Source: Scilla litardierei
Taxonomy: Eukaryota; Streptophyta; Magnoliopsida; Asparagales; Asparagaceae
NCBI GenBank assembly: GCA_030789695.1
Contig: CM061132.1
Location: forward strand, 32,016,418-32,080,417
Direction of reading: 5' to 3'
Length of the DNA: 64,000 nt
Position numbers and translations under genes: made by a program. Shown here piece after piece: positions 10,971 through 23,060 of the stretch; the stretch's first letter is position 1; the number at the start of each line of letters is the position of its first letter. The notes beneath the pieces were generated by a model. The model was given only the letters and a program-made list of their open reading frames with translations. It was not told the DNA's origin and made no database searches.

Positions 10971-12268
10971 TCCTGGACAGAATTGCATTTCTTGGTCATG
11001 TAGTATCAGGAGCTGGTATCTCAGTGGATTCGAAAAAGGTCAGAGCAGTCAGCGAATGGATTACACCTCGATCGGCTTCGGACATCAGGAGTTTCCTTGG
11101 ATTGGCTGGATACTACCGCAGATTAATCAAGGATTTCTCGAGGATAGCTGAGCCGATGACAAGGAATGATGTTAATTTCAGTTGGTCAGACTCTTGTGAG
11201 CATGCCTTTTCTACCTTGAAGGAGAGACTGACTTCTGCACCAGTCATAGCTATTCCAGACAGAAGCGGAGGCTTCGAGATTTTCTGCGACGCATCAGGCA
11301 AGGGACTTGGATGCGTTCTACACCAGTATGGTAATGTAGTCACTTATGCTTCTCCGCAGTTGAAGATCCACGAGAAGAATTATCTGACTCACGACTTGGA
11401 GTTAGCTGCCGTCATCTTTGCTTTGAAGATTTGGAGGCATTTCTTACTGAGTGAGAAGGTGAAAATTTTCACTGATCACAAAAGTTTGAAATACATATTC
11501 ACTCAGAAGAAACTAAATATGAGACAGCGCAGATGGTTGGAATTGATGGCAGACTACGACATCGACCTTTAGTATCATCCAGGGAAGGTGAATGTCGTAC
11601 CGGATGCTTTGAGTCGACTGCCTGAAGTGATGATTCTCACAGCTCAGTGGAGATTGCAACAAGATCTGCAAGAGATGGATGTTGAAGCTGTCCTACCAGG
11701 AGTCACATCGTCGGTAATGAACATGCAGATTCAATCGACGATGGTGGATCAGATCAAGACTGCTCAAGATGGAGATGCTAAATTGAAGAAGATCAGAGAG
11801 CAGGTTGAAGCAGGACTTCGGACAGATTTTCTGATTCACGAGGATGGATCTTTGAGATATGGTAGTAGGGTCTGCATGCCTGCCGGAGATATCAGAGAGG
11901 AGTTGATGAATGAGGCTCACAGTTCGCCTTATTCTATTCATCCTGAAGGTATGAAGATGTACAATGATCTTCGTCAGAATTTTTGGTGGCATGGGATGAA
12001 GAGAAGTGTGGCATGGAGCGTTGCCAAGTGTCTTGTATGTCAGCAAGTGAAGGCTGAACATCATCGCACTGCTGGACTACTACAACCCATGCCGATTCCA
12101 AAGTGGAAATGGCAGCACATCACCATGGACTTCGTGACTGGCCTACCTCGGAGCACCAGGCAGAACGACGCGATCTGGGTTATCATTGACCGATTAACCA
12201 AGTCTGCGCACTTTATACCTTTCCGAGTTGGGCAATCCACGGAGGTATTGGCAAGGAATTATATGGAG

Positions 12269-12337
12269 GTAATGACCTAACTCATACCTTAATAATTTCC
12301 TTCTAGTACTAGTCGTGATGTGGATTATGTCGTGTAG
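12269..12337 (+). other. Candidate 69-nt intron in the integrase frame
   Basis: The normal integrase continuity 'NYME...EIVRLHGVP' is broken by 69 nt. These begin GTAATG, contain a pyrimidine-rich stretch ('atttccttctag') and a 'gtgat' branch-like site, and end GTGTAG. Removal restores the family alignment without a frame change, whereas reading through meets TAA at 12278-12280. It could instead be a small insertion that merely looks like an intron. Confidence 0.55.
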
Positions 12338-13273
12338 GAGATCGTGCGCTTGCATGGAGTCCCCGTGAGCATTGTATCAGACCGTGATACGAGATTCACA
12401 TCTCAGTTCTGGAAGAGTCTGCAGACCAATCTGGGTACCAGTCTGAAATTCAGTACTGCGTATCACCCGCAGACGGACGGCCAGTCGGAGCACACTATTC
12501 AGATCTTGGAGGATATGTTGAGAGCTTGCATGTTGGATATCAAGGGTTCGTGGGAGGATCATCTGCACCTGGTGGAGCTCTCCTACAACAACAGCTATCA
12601 GGCGAGCATTGGCATGACGCCATTTGCTGCTCTCTACGGGAGGAAATGTCGATCGCCACTGAGTTGGGATGACATCGGTGATATAGAGCTCTTGGGGCCA
12701 GAGATAACAGTGGAAGCGGTTGATGTTGTGCGTACTATCAGAGACAAGCTTCGTATCGCCCAAGACCTTTATAAGCATTGGGCAGATGCTAAACGGTGTC
12801 CTTTGGAGTTTCAGCCAGGAGATCATGTGTTCCTAAAGATCTCCCCGAATCGAGGAGTGATTCGATTTGGGAAGAGAGGCAAGCTTAGTCCGAGATATAT
12901 TGGACCTTTCGATGTGCTGGAGCGAGTTGGAGAAGTAGCATATTGCTTAGCTTTACCGCCATCCTTAGAGGGAGTTCATGACGTCTTCCATGTATCCCAG
13001 CTGCGTCGTTATATCAGCGACCCTTCTCATGTTGTGGACTACTCTGAGATTACGGTTCGACCAGATCTGACGTATGAACAGCAACCAGTGGAGATCCTAG
13101 ATCGACGTCAGAAAGTCTTCAGGAACAGGACTGTTGATCTAGTCAGAGTGATGTGGCGTCACGACTCACCAGGAGAGTCTACCTGGGAGCGGGAAGATGA
13201 GATACGAGAGCATTATACATATTTGTTTCCTGCTCCTTGGTTGATAAGAATTCCGAGGACGGAATTTTTTCTT

Positions 13274-13286
13274 AAGGTGGGTAGGA
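13274..13286 (+). promoter_or_regulatory. Polypurine tract of the chromovirus
   Basis: 'aaggtgggtagga' directly precedes the 3' LTR start TGTAACGG at 13287, as required for plus-strand priming. Confidence 0.75.
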
Positions 13287-13898
13287 TGTAACGGCCGGTA
13301 TCTGCTAGACGTATCATTGTGTGTGTGCCCATATTTTCGTTTTGACCATCCGGATGTTTTCGTACGCGAGTTCTATGTTTGTGCGTCAACGCGAGCACGT
13401 ATCCATCCTTCGTTTTACTGTATCATCATTAACCGACTATCAATTTTAACTAATTACCTTAATTTAATTACCTTAGCCTAATTACAAATTTCTAATCACT
13501 TTTAAATTTGCTAATTATCTTATTTATTTTAATAATTACATTTTACTTATTTGCCTTAATTAAAAGTTAATTACTAATTAACTTTTTACTATTGGCTGAA
13601 AATCTTTACCCTAATTATTTACCACTAATTAAATTGCTAATTAAAATCTAATCTACCAGGTTGAATCCCACCGATTGTTTAGGTGAGATCCAACAACACT
13701 TCAATCCCCTTCCCCCACTGCCAGCTCCCTTCCATCCAGTTGCTCCCCACCTCCATTGTTTTAACAACGACAACGTCGGGGCACCACCATCGTCTTCCCC
13801 CTCTCCTGCAAACAACAACCTTCAACCTTCTTCTTCCTGCAACCCATCACAACCCAAAATCAATCTCCCCTACAAAATTCTCCAAGACAACCAAAACA

Positions 13899-16328
13899 TG
13901 TCACGACCCGCTTCCCTAAAATGGAGGCGAGACGTGAAAAGGTCCGCACGAGAGTGGAGCTGTGAAGCCCCAAACCCGATAAGCGTCAATAAAACATAAG
14001 CAGGTCCCTGTAACCACAACGGAACAACAATAATAACACAAGGAGAGACTGAAATAAAATTCTCATATCTCATAATTTGTCCAACACGAAAATAAGTCCA
14101 ACATCCAGAAAAGCCACCAGGCTAAAAGAAAGAGTCTAAAGGCCCAGAACAAGGCCAACAAAAGCAACAACGTAACAAAGTATAGGTGATGCGCACCGAC
14201 AACAAAACAGCAGTCTAAACAAAAGGAAAACACAACGAAGACCCTAGGACTGGTCCCCAGTGTCCACGTACTCCCCGTCAAACACAAGCTCGGGCTCGGC
14301 GTCAGCAAACACCTCGTCCTCAACAAGGTACACAGGCTCGGGATCTAACATGTGTCACCCAAAAGAGTAAAGGGGCACATGTCAGCAAGTCTAAAAGACT
14401 TGGGCAAGGAAACTGAAAGTAAGGCAACTAGCAACCTAGCAGTTATAGTATGCATGACATGGCAGTTATAACATGAGTGCACAAGCAAGACATGGCGAGA
14501 CAATTAGTACAAGAGAACAGTTATCGGGACGAGACAAGAGTAGCCAAGCTACTAACAATCTCAATCAATTCACTATTCATGTTTCACTGTTGTTTGTAGA
14601 TGTTTACACCTTACAGCTGAATGGTATAGCATCCACGCTGATTGACCGCTTAACACTACCCCAAAACCCAGAGTTTACGCCCTACTACTGCAGTTGCTGA
14701 TCAGGCAGACTCCCAGTCGATTGGCGCTTAACTCTTACCCCCAATACCCACATGCAAACAAGCCAGGGTCCCTGTACATGAGCCCAGTAAATGAGCCAGG
14801 GTTGCCCCGCACGGGAGCTTGTTTTCCTAGTTCACAATTCAATGTCGAGCATTGGGGTTAGCAACTTATTATGCTCGCTTCTGGTCACGAGCCAGGAAAC
14901 ACAAGTATTGTAGCGATGCTACGCAATCACGGGATCACTTAAAGAATGCAATGACATGACAATTAATTTGTGTACCGTTAATGGAATTTAAACATGACAT
15001 GGTAATTGTGCAACAAGATAAATGTCGGAACTAGCTTCGTTGTCAAGCTAGTTCACCAATTTGCGCCTAGGCGAGTATCATTTCGTCGCCTAGCCTCTTT
15101 TATGTCTACAACAAGCAAATGGCCTAAAACATGGCCTAAACCCTAAGTGGCAAGTTTCACTTGCCTAGCACCGAGGATGACGATCACAAAGGTTCGTCTC
15201 GCGGATGCTAATCTACGGGGAGGTCGCTGTTATGGAGAAACAATCATCAAACAACATGTAATTTCATTAGGGTTTCATAAAACATAGCGGGTTATGAAAA
15301 CATCAAGAGATCGATTTCTTACCGTGAGGAGGCGGAAGAAACACTCCGGAGAACCTAGGGACCAGATCTGGAAACGGAAGGAGAAGTTTGGAGAACTAGG
15401 GTTTTTGGGGGATTTTGGGGGTTTGAGGGAGATTTGAGGGAGATGAGAGGTGGAATGTGTTGAGGGAGGGTTTGGATGATGGATTTTAGGCTTGGGATGA
15501 AGGAATAAGGGTTTGAGGAAGAAGGGGGCTCAATGGGGGAGAAACTAGGGTTTTTGGTCGAGTGGAGGAAGAAGAAAACGTTTGGGAGGGGTTTAAATAG
15601 GATGGGCTGGCGGCTGCCCAGAAATTAGGGTTTTAACACAGATTAGTCGGTCAAAGAGCAACCATTGACAGACTAGTTTGGGAACTAGTCGGTCGGTTGA
15701 CCAACGCAGACCGACTAAGTGTAAACAGTAACTTCTGAACAAAAATAGGATTTGGATTTAGTCAGTCGAAGAACAAATACTGACCGACTAGTTTGTCATC
15801 TAGTCGGTCGAAAGATGAACTTAGACCGACTAAGAATGAACAGTACTGATACCAAAATTTAGATGATGTGTTAGTCGGTTAAAGAAGTAATGCCGACCGA
15901 CTAGTTTGCAACCTAGTCGGTTAACCAACGTTCTTAGACCGACTAACGATAAACAGTAACTCCTGAGAAATTTAGAAAGCCAACTAGTCGGTTCAAGAAG
16001 GATTGCCGACCGACTGGATCGTCATCTAGTCGGTCGGTGCCCCTTCTTACACCAGCTAATAAGCACCAAAAGTTCCGATATGGGGCGCGGAGCTCCGGGA
16101 TCGATTTCTAAGACTCCTAGGCTTGATCTAACAGTAAGATACGACCGTTATGAAGCCCGTCACGAATGACTTACTCCGAAATCGACGATCCTAAGGAAGA
16201 AACGAGAAAACACGACGAAACGATCGAAAATGAAAGTTACGGAGACGAAAACCACATATAAGGAGAAAATCCACCAAAACATATAATATAATATAATAAA
16301 TCTAGATACATGAAAACCAGTCGTTACA
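13899..16328 (-). mobile_element. Solo LTR (2430 bp) of a related chromovirus family, reverse orientation
   Basis: It is flanked by 'aaaca' at 13894-13898 and 16329-16333. It runs TGTCACGACC...GTCGTTACA, which on the minus strand is TGTAACGAC...GTCGTGACA, the same terminal pattern as the host LTR. There is no internal region, so it is a solo LTR left by LTR-LTR recombination. Upstream of a weak TATA-like CTATTTAAAC (minus strand, 15591-15600), the segment 15640-16045 is a tandem array built from 'tagtcggtc' and 'gaccgacta' modules. Confidence 0.85.
15640..16045 (-). repeat. Tandem dyad array in the solo LTR U3
   Basis: About three and a half imperfect units of roughly 120-130 bp, each with alternating 'ctagtcggt' and 'accgacta' blocks and an 'acagtaact' spacer. 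The inverted blocks can pair. It lies on the promoter-upstream side of the LTR in its own orientation. Confidence 0.7.
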
Positions 16329-18240
16329 AAACACCAACCAACAATCAAACCAGAAACAATCAAATTTAGATTCTTACAAGCCAGATATCAGATTCAAACA
16401 ACCAAGAAATCAAAACTGAATTTGAACTTCAGATTTGAAACCCCAAAAACAAAATCAAACTCCCTCCTAACCTTCATCTTCTTCCCATTTCTTCTCCTTC
16501 CTCCTCCCTCTCCCATAGGCCGGCCCCCACCTCCACTAACCGTGCGACATCGTCGGAAGATCGTCGGAAGCCGCCGCCTCAAACCGCTGGAAACCGCCCC
16601 CTGCCCAGCGCAGCCGCCGCCCGACCACCTGGGACCACCGCTGGACCGCCCCCTGCACTGCCGGCCTGCTCTCCCCTCTGTGCGCCGTACGTAAGCTCCC
16701 TATTGCTTCCCTTTGTGTTGCGTGAGCTTGTTGCCTGAGGGCTTTGAAACAAAAAAAGGAAAAAAAAGAAACCGAGAACAGCAAGAGAGAAAGAGAGAGA
16801 CAGAGAGGTTGAGAGTTAGAAGAGTGAGGGAGAGAAAGTCTGAGAGTTGTCAGCCTTATTAAAGAAAGGGTCAGAGAGAGAGAGAGAGGGTATGTCATGG
16901 GTTTGTTATTAAATAATTGTGTAAGAGGGTATTATTGTGTGATAGTAGGTGTAGTGGGTGTACCCACTTTAATGTAATGTTAGCATGCTAATAACCCTAT
17001 CATTAACTAATATTAGCTTAGTAAATTAATTGGTGGTTAATATTAGTTAGTTTAAAAGTTAATTTGATTCCACCATGTTAGTATAATTAACAAATGTTAG
17101 GATGATAATACTAGTATATAATAAGGCGTACCCAGTTAGCGTAACACAATATAGACGCCACCCTAGCCAGAGAACCCGATAAAATTAACCAAACCCACTT
17201 TAGAGATTAATTTAATAATGCGTTTGTTTCACGAAATGTCTAATTCATTTATTTGTTTAACTAAAACAGAGAACCACTATCACTGTAACGAAGTACCCGT
17301 CAGGACGAATCCAACGGCACCAAAATCACCGAAAACAGGCAAGTATGCAATTTATATTGAATTTCTGAAGGTAGATGCCTATTTAGCCTTTTGCATGTAA
17401 AGTTACATAACTCAAAACCGGCACGTGAAATGACTCGTGAAAACACTACCATGACATCCGTGGCTAAAAATGTGATCCAACGGCATATAACTTGATATAA
17501 CTTAGTTTAGAACAATAATAAGAAAAATCAACTTTCTGTTCATTTTCGTTAAAATCGCATGTTCGCCCTATTTGCTAAATTATTGCGAATGATGTTTTCG
17601 ATACTCTTGTAACATAGAAAATACTGCATGGAAATAAATGATTATGTTATTTAATTGCTGCATGCCTTGAAATAATTAACTAGCGTGAGACATCGTGAAA
17701 TCGTGCGCCTCGAAGGTGAAATCGTGATTTGCGTGATGTCATGTGAGTTGGCAAATTCGTGAATTCGTGCTTGTACTATGGCTACTCCGTCGGTCATGTG
17801 TGACTAGTCTGGCTCGTGTTCCAGTAGGGTCACATATGACTAGTCTAGCTCGTGTTCCAGTATATGTCGGTTTAGCGCCTGGCTCGTGTCCAGCATAACA
17901 TTCTTGGGTGGGGTCAGGGTTGAGCGGCTACTAGGCGTATAACGTGGTACTCTCTTCAAGGGCACCACCTGTATGCGGTGGGTTAGCGCCAAACATGGTG
18001 GGCCCCCGTGTGAAGAACGACCCACTCATCACGACCTAAAGGCGAGAACCCTATGCATGATAGAAAGCATTGCATTGAAATTGTAACAATCGTTGACACT
18101 TGCTCGCATATTAAGATTGACATGTTTATAGTGCTTACTTTGATTCGTTAAAACTACCATGTCATAACTTCTCACCTTACTTGTTAAACTGCTTAGAACT
18201 GCATGCTAGGATGTATTAACTTTAAAATCAGCATGTCTAA

Positions 18241-21062
18241 TGTAACGACCACTTTTCGACCGTACTTTGTTCGTGCACGTGCTTTTGACCGTGCACGTGT
18301 TTATTTCAAACTTTGTTTGTTTGTGAACATTTTGGTGTGATATGCCATTGTGAACGTCTCTGAGAGTATTAAATTGTGGCACTAATTTGGAACGACATTT
18401 CTCGGGTCGTTCTCCCACGATTTGATCTTATTCGATGAGACGTTGTGATTTTCACTTTTGACGGGAGACGTTTCAATTTTTAGTTTCGTCGTCCGACGTC
18501 GAAATTGAGATCCGTCTTCTTAGTTAGCTTTTTTTCGTCATCACGATCATCCCGATATTTATTTTATAATTTTTGGAGTTCATTTGACTTACTTTATATT
18601 TTTAGCAAGGTTTAAAATATTTTTAATAGCTACGTTTTAAACTATTTTCGGCCAAATAAAATTTATTTAAGTTTAAAACGTTTTAAAAAATTTTTGAGCC
18701 AAATCTTAGCCCCTATCTTGGCCGCACCCAATCCCTATGTGATTAGGAAAGAGAGTTTTGGATTTTAAATTATTTTAAACTCCTAATCCAATTAGATTTA
18801 GCCCTAGACCAAGTCAACCCCTCTACACTATATAAACAACCCCTAGGAAGACCTATTTTCGCAAGAAAATAACCCTAGCCGCTTCCAAAACCCCAAAACC
18901 CACTTGCGACGATTCGTCGCAACGTTGCGACAGCCAAGCCCCGCACCGACCGAGGAAACAGCCCCAAATCTCCCGTACCGACCGAAGCCCCCGTCCGCAC
19001 CAAGCTCCGCACTGCACCATTGCATCGTCGCTCCGCAAAGCCCGCACCGACCGAGAGGATCTCTCGGTCAGACCGAGAGACCCCGCCCGCTCAGCGCCCG
19101 CTCCGCACCCCGCATCGCCCCGCTCCGTTCGCCCGCTTCGCCCCGTGTCTGACCGAGGTGCCCGCCCGCTCACGCCCGCTCTCCGCAACGTTGCAACGCT
19201 TGCAACGTTGCATCGCCCCGCCAAGCGCCCGACCGGTGCTGTCGCACGTACCGACCGAGAAGTTTCTCCGCACCCGCTGCTGCGACCGACCCAAGCGCTG
19301 CACGAGCCCTACCCACCGTGTCTGACCGAGCCCGACCCCCGCACCGGCTAGTGTCTGACCGAGAGGCAATCGTCGCAACACCGCACCCGTCACACCGCTT
19401 GCCACCGTGGGCCCCCCAAGTTCTCCAGATGTATTGTGGGTCCCCTAATGGTCCCTAGGACTACTGTGGGCCCCACCTAGGTGTGTTCTCTTCGAGGATT
19501 TGCCGTTTACGACGTTGCGATACGTCGTAGCCCGTCGTCGCACGTGCTAGCTTTGGAATCTGGATTCGTTGCTCCGGTTGTTGCTCTGATCTTTCCAGCG
19601 AGGAATCTATTTTGGAATCAGGACTTGGAGCGCGTTCTTTTATTCCAACCCCTGGCGTCGCTACCCGACGCCAGTGTAGCTTTCGCGTCGAGTTGAGGTA
19701 ACGCTTTGCACCCCTAGGACCCCCAACCCATTGCCTGTTAATCAAGACTAAAATCAATGTTTTTAAAGTATTGTAAATGTTTTAGAATTCACTAATCAAG
19801 ATTAATAAAACAGATGTAGGCCGGTGGACTTGTGCACGTAGGATTTTGGTGACTTTGGACTCTTTGGACGGTGTTTCTCTGACGTGATACTTGCAGGCAA
19901 GTGAAACTTGCCAACTCTTGTGTAGGGCCATGTTTTTAGGCCACTTCCTTGTTTTTAGCGTAAAAGAGACTAGACAGTAAAATGATAGCTGTCTAGACGC
20001 AACTTTAGGATCTAGCTTGACAACGAAGCTAGATCCGTCACCCAGCCATGTCATGCATGCATTGATATCTGTCACGTTTAAATTCCTTATCTGTATGCAC
20101 TTTTAACTGCTATACATTGCATCTTACATGTCATCAAAGTTGAATGTTGCATTCGTAGCACACGCTACAATACTTGTACTTGTACTTCCTTGTCCGGCTA
20201 GGTGCACCCCTATACCATCAAGATAAAACACTTCCTGGCTCGTGATCCAGAAGCGAGCATTCCCGTTCGGGGGTAAGGCCCTGGCTCGATACACGTGGAG
20301 GGGTAGGGATAAGAGATCACTTGAGCTTAGGAGTTGGCCCGCGCAGCCACTCTAGCAAAAAGGCGTAATCTCTGTGCACGACGTGCTTACTTTACTTGTC
20401 TTGTACTAGTGAGTGTTTCTTGTAAAACTTGACATCCATGCCATGCTCGTACTTTACTTTACTTTACTTGTTGCACTCATCCTTTAACTGCCATGTCATT
20501 GCATTCATGCTAGAACTGTTAGGTTGCTTACCTTCACTTTCAGTTTCCTTGCACAAGTCTCTTGTATACTTGCTGACATGTGCCCCTTGCTCTTTTGGGT
20601 GTCACATGTTAGACCCTGAGCCAGAGACCGTAGCTGAGGACGAGGTGTTTGCTGACGCTGAGCCAGAGCCTACTTTTGACGAGGAGTTGGTGGACACTGG
20701 TGACCAGTCTTAGGGACTGATTTGGAGTTGCTTTTGCTTTAGGTTTCTGTTAGTTTTCGGTGCGTAGCCCCATTACTTTGTTTTCGTACTTTGTAATTTT
20801 GTTGGCCATGCTGGGGCCTCTTTTAGACTCTTTTCTTTTAGCCTGGTGGCTTTTCTGCGATGTTGGAAATTTATTATTATGGATATTCTGAGATTTATCT
20901 TTTGTCTCATTTCCCTTATTATTATCTTTGTTTCGTTTCGCGTTGCAAGGACCTGCAGTTTAATGTTGATTGACGCTTATCAGACTTGCAGCTTTGTAGC
21001 TTCAAGTCTGAGCGGACCTTCTCACGTCTCGCCTCCACATTTTTGGGAAGCAGGGCATGACA
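18241..21062 (+). mobile_element. Solo LTR (2822 bp) of a related chromovirus family
   Basis: It is flanked by 'tctaa' at 18236-18240 and 21063-21067 and runs TGTAACGACC...GGGCATGACA. It is homologous in reverse to the solo LTR at 13899-16328, as seen in the 'gaggcgagacgtga' and 'gataagcgtcaat' segments near the TGTCA ends. A TATA box CTATATAAAC lies at 18828-18837. After it comes a GC-rich stretch (18900-19350) full of 'accgaccgag' and 'gcaacgttgc' motifs, probably the R/U5 leader. Open frames there reflect composition, not genes. Confidence 0.85.
18828..18837 (+). promoter_or_regulatory. TATA box of the solo LTR promoter
   Basis: CTATATAAAC about 590 bp into the LTR, followed by a transcribed-looking GC-rich leader. 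This is a possible stray promoter reading rightward. Confidence 0.5.
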
Positions 21063-21550
21063 TCTAAACTTATTTGTTATCTCGTTTAATTTATAATTGC
21101 CTCTTAAATCCAGTATAAATTTGTATATCTTGCCTTGGGTTCTAACCTCTACTTGCAGACCCTTGCTGACATACATTCATGTTTTTGGATGTATGTCAGA
21201 TCCCGAGCTTTAGCACCAGGAGGACTGGTTGAGATAGCTGAACCAGTGGACCAAGAACTGTCAAACTAGAGAACTTTCATTGCACTTCTTTTCTTTTGTT
21301 GTACGGGTCATAAGACCCACTTCTCTTCTCTCCATTTGTTGTAATTCCGTTGAGACGGTTGAGATTGTAATAATGTTTTATTTATCTGCGTTGTGTTGAG
21401 TAATGCAAGCAAGAACCTGCGGTTTTTCACACAGACGCTTATTATGTTAAGTCAAGGAGGAAAGAAAAGTAAAAGTACCTCCTTCTGACTTGCACAAGCG
21501 GGCCCGTTCGCGTCCTCGCTCTCAAGCCTAATGGAAAGCGGGACATGACA

Positions 21551-22760
21551 GATAGGTAACCTGCCTCAGCATAACTAAGTAACTAGGATGAGGAACCTCT
21601 CTGGTAGTATAGCCCCAAATCTATAGAACCCTGGAGGTAGCGTAGAAGATGCTTTACTCCGTTCCAGTGGCGCTTTGTAGGCGCAATACTGTGTCTGGCT
21701 AGTAGATTAACTGCGAACGCTATATCGGGACGCGTGCAATTTGCCAGATATAGAAGTGCTCCAATGGCACTGAGGAAGGGTACTTCAGGACCCAGTAACT
21801 CCTCCCCCTCTTCCAACGGCCTAAAGGGGTCCTTATGAATATCCAGTGATCTCACGACCTTAGGAGTACTTAAAGGATGAAATTGTTCCATTCGAAACTT
21901 GTTTAGAAGTTTCCTTGTATAGCTTGATTTGTGTAAAGGATTCCACCTCGTAGGTTTTCAATCTGTAAGCCAAGACAATACCTCGTTTGCCTAGGTCTTT
22001 CATTTCAAAGGTATGCTTTAGGCTTTCAGATATCTCATTGATCTCTGCAGGAGATCCTATGAGATTTAAGTCGTCCACATATACTGCGACGATGACAAAT
22101 CTCGTTCCCGTTCCCCTGATAAAGATACACGGGCAAACTTCATTGTTTGTGAATCCTTGTTGTGCAAAGAAAATACTTAGTCTATTATACCACATTTTTT
22201 CCGATTGCTTAAGACCATATAATGATCTTTGAAGCCTTACCGAGAAGACTCCTGAGGTCTCTCTTTCATCTCTGGGGTAAATTAAACCCATCTGGAAGTC
22301 TCATATAGATTTCTTTATCTATATCGTCATATAGATATGCAGTCACAACGTCCATGAGCTGTATTTCAAGGCTTTCCAGAGATGATAGGCTAAGCAAGAA
22401 TCGGAAAGTGATCACATCCATGACCGGGGAATATGTATCTTCATAATCAATCCCCGGCCTTTGGGAAAATCCCCTGTGCTACAAGGCGTGCCTTGTAGCG
22501 AACGATCACATTTTCTTCATTTCTTTTTCTGATGAAGACCCACTTATATCCCACAGGTTTAACACCTACAAGTGTTTGGACTACTGGTCTAAAGACTTGC
22601 GTTTCAAGAGTGAGTCCAGCTCTATTCTTATTGTCTCGTCTCACTTTGGCCAATCATCTCTGCTGTTACATTCCGCTAGAGATCATGGTTCGATGTCATC
22701 GTCGTATACAGCGACGTGAACGGAAATAGCGAACGCAAAATCATCATCGACGACTGTGCT
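21551..22760 (-). pseudogene. Copia A pol: reverse transcriptase and start of RNase H
   Basis: The minus-strand pieces read in order. First comes the RT start ('PVGYKWVFIRKRNEENVIVRYKARLVAQG', here given only in part, near 22653-22447). Then come 'RSLYGLKQSEKMWYNRL' and the catalytic 'YVDDLNLIGSP' (22291-21860), then 'LGPEVPFLSAIGALLYLANCTRPDIAFAVN' in part (21891-21583), ending in 'GYADAGYLS' at the insertion point. Frameshifts near 22300-22450 and 21880 separate the blocks. The YVDD core itself is intact. Confidence 0.85.
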
Positions 22761-23060
22761 ATGTCTGTCTAGTACCTCTCCAGTACGTGCGTAATTTAAT
22801 GATGTTTCTCATATTTTTTCCTCTGTAAGCGAAATAAGGAGAGGAGAGGTCGCTGGTCTGAGCTCAGCATCCTGTGGAGGGATCATCTTATTATCTCCAG
22901 GAATCCTTCTCTTTCGAGAAAATTTATCTTTTGAACCTGGAGGGTGTCCTCTTTTCAATTAAGGTGCAGCCAATTCTGCTACCGGGAGATTGCATCCATC
23001 TTTGGGGATGTCGATCCTAGCTGGCGCGTTGGCAGCAGGGACGTGTAAACGAACAATCTT

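Larger units (their letters stand above)
10972..13291 (+). pseudogene. Chromovirus pol: RT end, RNase H, integrase, chromodomain
   Basis: The frame enters within the reverse transcriptase thumb ('[11 protein letters not shown]'). RNase H follows with '[11 protein letters not shown]', '[11 protein letters not shown]' and 'FTDHKSL'. TAG at 11570-11572 stands where related proteins have Gln before 'YHPGK'. The integrase has its His/Cys zinc finger ('SIHPEGMKMY', 'CLVCQQVK'), then catalytic Asp in 'MDFVTGLP', Asp in 'SDRDTRF' and Glu in 'DGQSEH', so DDE is intact. A 69-nt in-frame insert with GT...AG ends lies at 12269-12337. The C-terminus has a chromodomain ('PVEILDRR...[14 protein letters not shown]') of the plant Tekay type, thought to guide insertion into heterochromatin. 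The stop codon TAA at 13289-13291 lies inside the 3' LTR. With the first part missing and the TAG, it is not functional. Confidence 0.9.
8047..21550 (+). mobile_element. Composite Tekay-type chromovirus (Gypsy) with nested LTRs
   Basis: It is flanked by the 5-bp duplication 'gatag' (8042-8046 and 21551-21555), begins TGTAACGGCC and ends ACATGACA. It contains part of the 5' LTR, an inverted LTR fragment, the distal two thirds of pol with a C-terminal chromodomain, and a complete 3-kb 3' LTR holding two solo LTRs. The primer binding site, gag, protease and most of the reverse transcriptase are missing between 10970 and pol. The chromodomain and the order RT-RNase H-integrase-chromodomain place it in the Tekay/Del clade of plant chromoviruses. 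Confidence 0.85.
13287..21550 (+). repeat. 3' LTR of the chromovirus (about 3.0 kb net) with two insertions
   Basis: It starts TGTAACGGCC after the polypurine tract and ends ACATGACA before the 'gatag' duplication. The LTR consists of 13287-13898, 16334-18240 and 21068-21550; the gaps are solo LTRs with their own target duplications. Its first part matches 8047-8970 directly and its last part matches 8971-10970 in reverse. Confidence 0.85.

Noticed and set aside
10790..10980. Ser-Leu repeat protein start fused to the reverse transcriptase frame
   Set aside because: The (SL)n part is the translated TC microsatellite of an LTR fragment. The join to pol is a deletion scar, not a real N-terminus.
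18843..19757. Arg- and Pro-rich frames on both strands in the solo LTR
   Set aside because: They lie in the GC-rich leader part of an LTR with 'accgaccg' repeats. Frames overlap on both strands and none has a known domain.
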